Assembly (NCBI GenBank): GCA_938041335.1
Contig: CALIAF010000008.1
Span: forward strand, 1-64,000
Length of the DNA: 64,000 nt
Origin: an uncultured Ulvibacter sp.
GTDB lineage: Bacteria > Bacteroidota > Bacteroidia > Flavobacteriales > Flavobacteriaceae
Direction of reading: 5' to 3'
Shown piece after piece: positions 63,778 to 64,000 of this stretch; positions within the stretch are counted from its first letter, which is position 1; each line of letters starts with the position of its first letter. A model generated the notes under the pieces. That model ran no database searches. It had not been told where the DNA came from and worked only from the letters and a program-made list of their open reading frames with translations. The position numbers were made by a program, and so were the translations under genes.

Positions 63778-64000
63778 ATGAACTCAAATTTAACATTATT
63801 GGTAGTTTTCTTAACGATATTCTCGTTAGGCTCAAACGCGCAAGAATCTATCTACCAAGATGGAGAACATCTCAAATTTAGAATGCATTATGGTTTTGTA
63901 ACCGCGGGATACGCAACACTCGATGTGGAAGAAAAGATGCTTGACAACAAAGAAGTGTTTCACATAAAAGGCTATGGTGCCACTACTGGAATGTCTAAGT
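63778..64000 (+). CDS. DUF3108 domain protein, N-terminal fragment
   Basis: Cut by the window end and absent from the track. From ATG at 63778 it reads MNSNLTLLVVFLTIFSLGSNAQ, a signal peptide, then ESIYQDGEHLKFRMHYGFVTAGYATLDVEEKMLDNKEVFHIKGYGATTGMSK. This YGxxxAGxAxL pattern is typical of DUF3108 proteins, which are periplasmic or outer-membrane-associated beta proteins of unknown function. About 74 residues are visible. Confidence 0.82.
   Translation, partial: MNSNLTLLVVFLTIFSLGSNAQESIYQDGEHLKFRMHYGFVTAGYATLDVEEKMLDNKEVFHIKGYGATTGMSK

Noticed and set aside
63641-63835. 64-residue minus-strand ORF before the DUF3108 gene
   Set aside because: It runs antisense through the signal peptide of a recognisable DUF3108 gene.
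1-64000. tRNA, rRNA, riboswitch or T-box elements (especially upstream of ileS and in the long spacers)
   Set aside because: No cloverleaf, GGTTC T-loop or T-box sequence was recognised on either strand by eye.

Overview
The window is about 37% GC and reads as the chromosome of a (probably marine) Flavobacteriaceae bacterium. The signs are five large secreted proteins with type IX secretion (T9SS) sorting domains, a PorP/SprF-OmpA partner pair, families largely confined to Bacteroidetes (DUF2480, DUF3078, GLPGLI, choice-of-anchor B and L), weak Shine-Dalgarno signals, and several promoters of the Bacteroidetes TAnnTTTG type. Genus is not determined. I see no rRNA, tRNA, CRISPR array, prophage or complete insertion sequence.

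Layout. 1-3.6 kb: truncated brnQ, divergent from an alpha/beta hydrolase, then two tiny Cys-containing proteins and thiL. 3.8-8.6 kb: a four-gene secreted/lipoprotein set ending in an MbnP-like copper protein and a di-heme MauG/MbnH-like peroxidase. 8.7-17.2 kb: a full SUF iron-sulfur operon (sufA, four-helix-bundle insert, sufB, lipoprotein, sufC, sufD, sufS, sufE, sufT-like), then DUF2480 and DUF3078 genes. 17.6-29.1 kb (minus): OmpA/TPR/PD40 protein, PorP/SprF protein and two giant type B T9SS substrates. 29.5-36.6 kb: small membrane protein, EEP nuclease, hflX, NAD-dependent epimerase-like gene, M28 peptidase, CBS protein, zinc-ribbon protein. 36.8-44.6 kb (minus): two paralogous type A T9SS giants that share their C-terminal half and an exact 83-bp 3' end plus terminator. 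45.2-50.4 kb: ileS, a DksA-like gene, a secreted protein, lspA. 50.4-56.7 kb (minus): PAS histidine kinase, DUF2752, two CD225/dispanin proteins, 5-formyl-THF cyclo-ligase, and a RimK / retropepsin-like / RimK / aspartoacylase-like cluster. 57-64 kb: uvrC, patatin-barrel protein, a GLPGLI-like pair, hmgA, and the start of a DUF3108 gene.

Most notable unexplained signal: the 9-mer TTTCCGAAG (10-mer ATTTCCGAAG) recurs across the window on both strands. By eye I count 17 copies of the 9-mer, 11 of them full 10-mers, with 7 of the 10-mers in the small intergenic fraction, and one pair forms a 10-bp inverted repeat beside hflX. From base composition well under one 10-mer would be expected. It resembles an uptake-signal, Chi-like or protein-binding word and I cannot name it. 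Other structural oddities are a 41-bp exact duplication of the sufT-like 3' end and a four-helix-bundle gene inserted in the suf operon.
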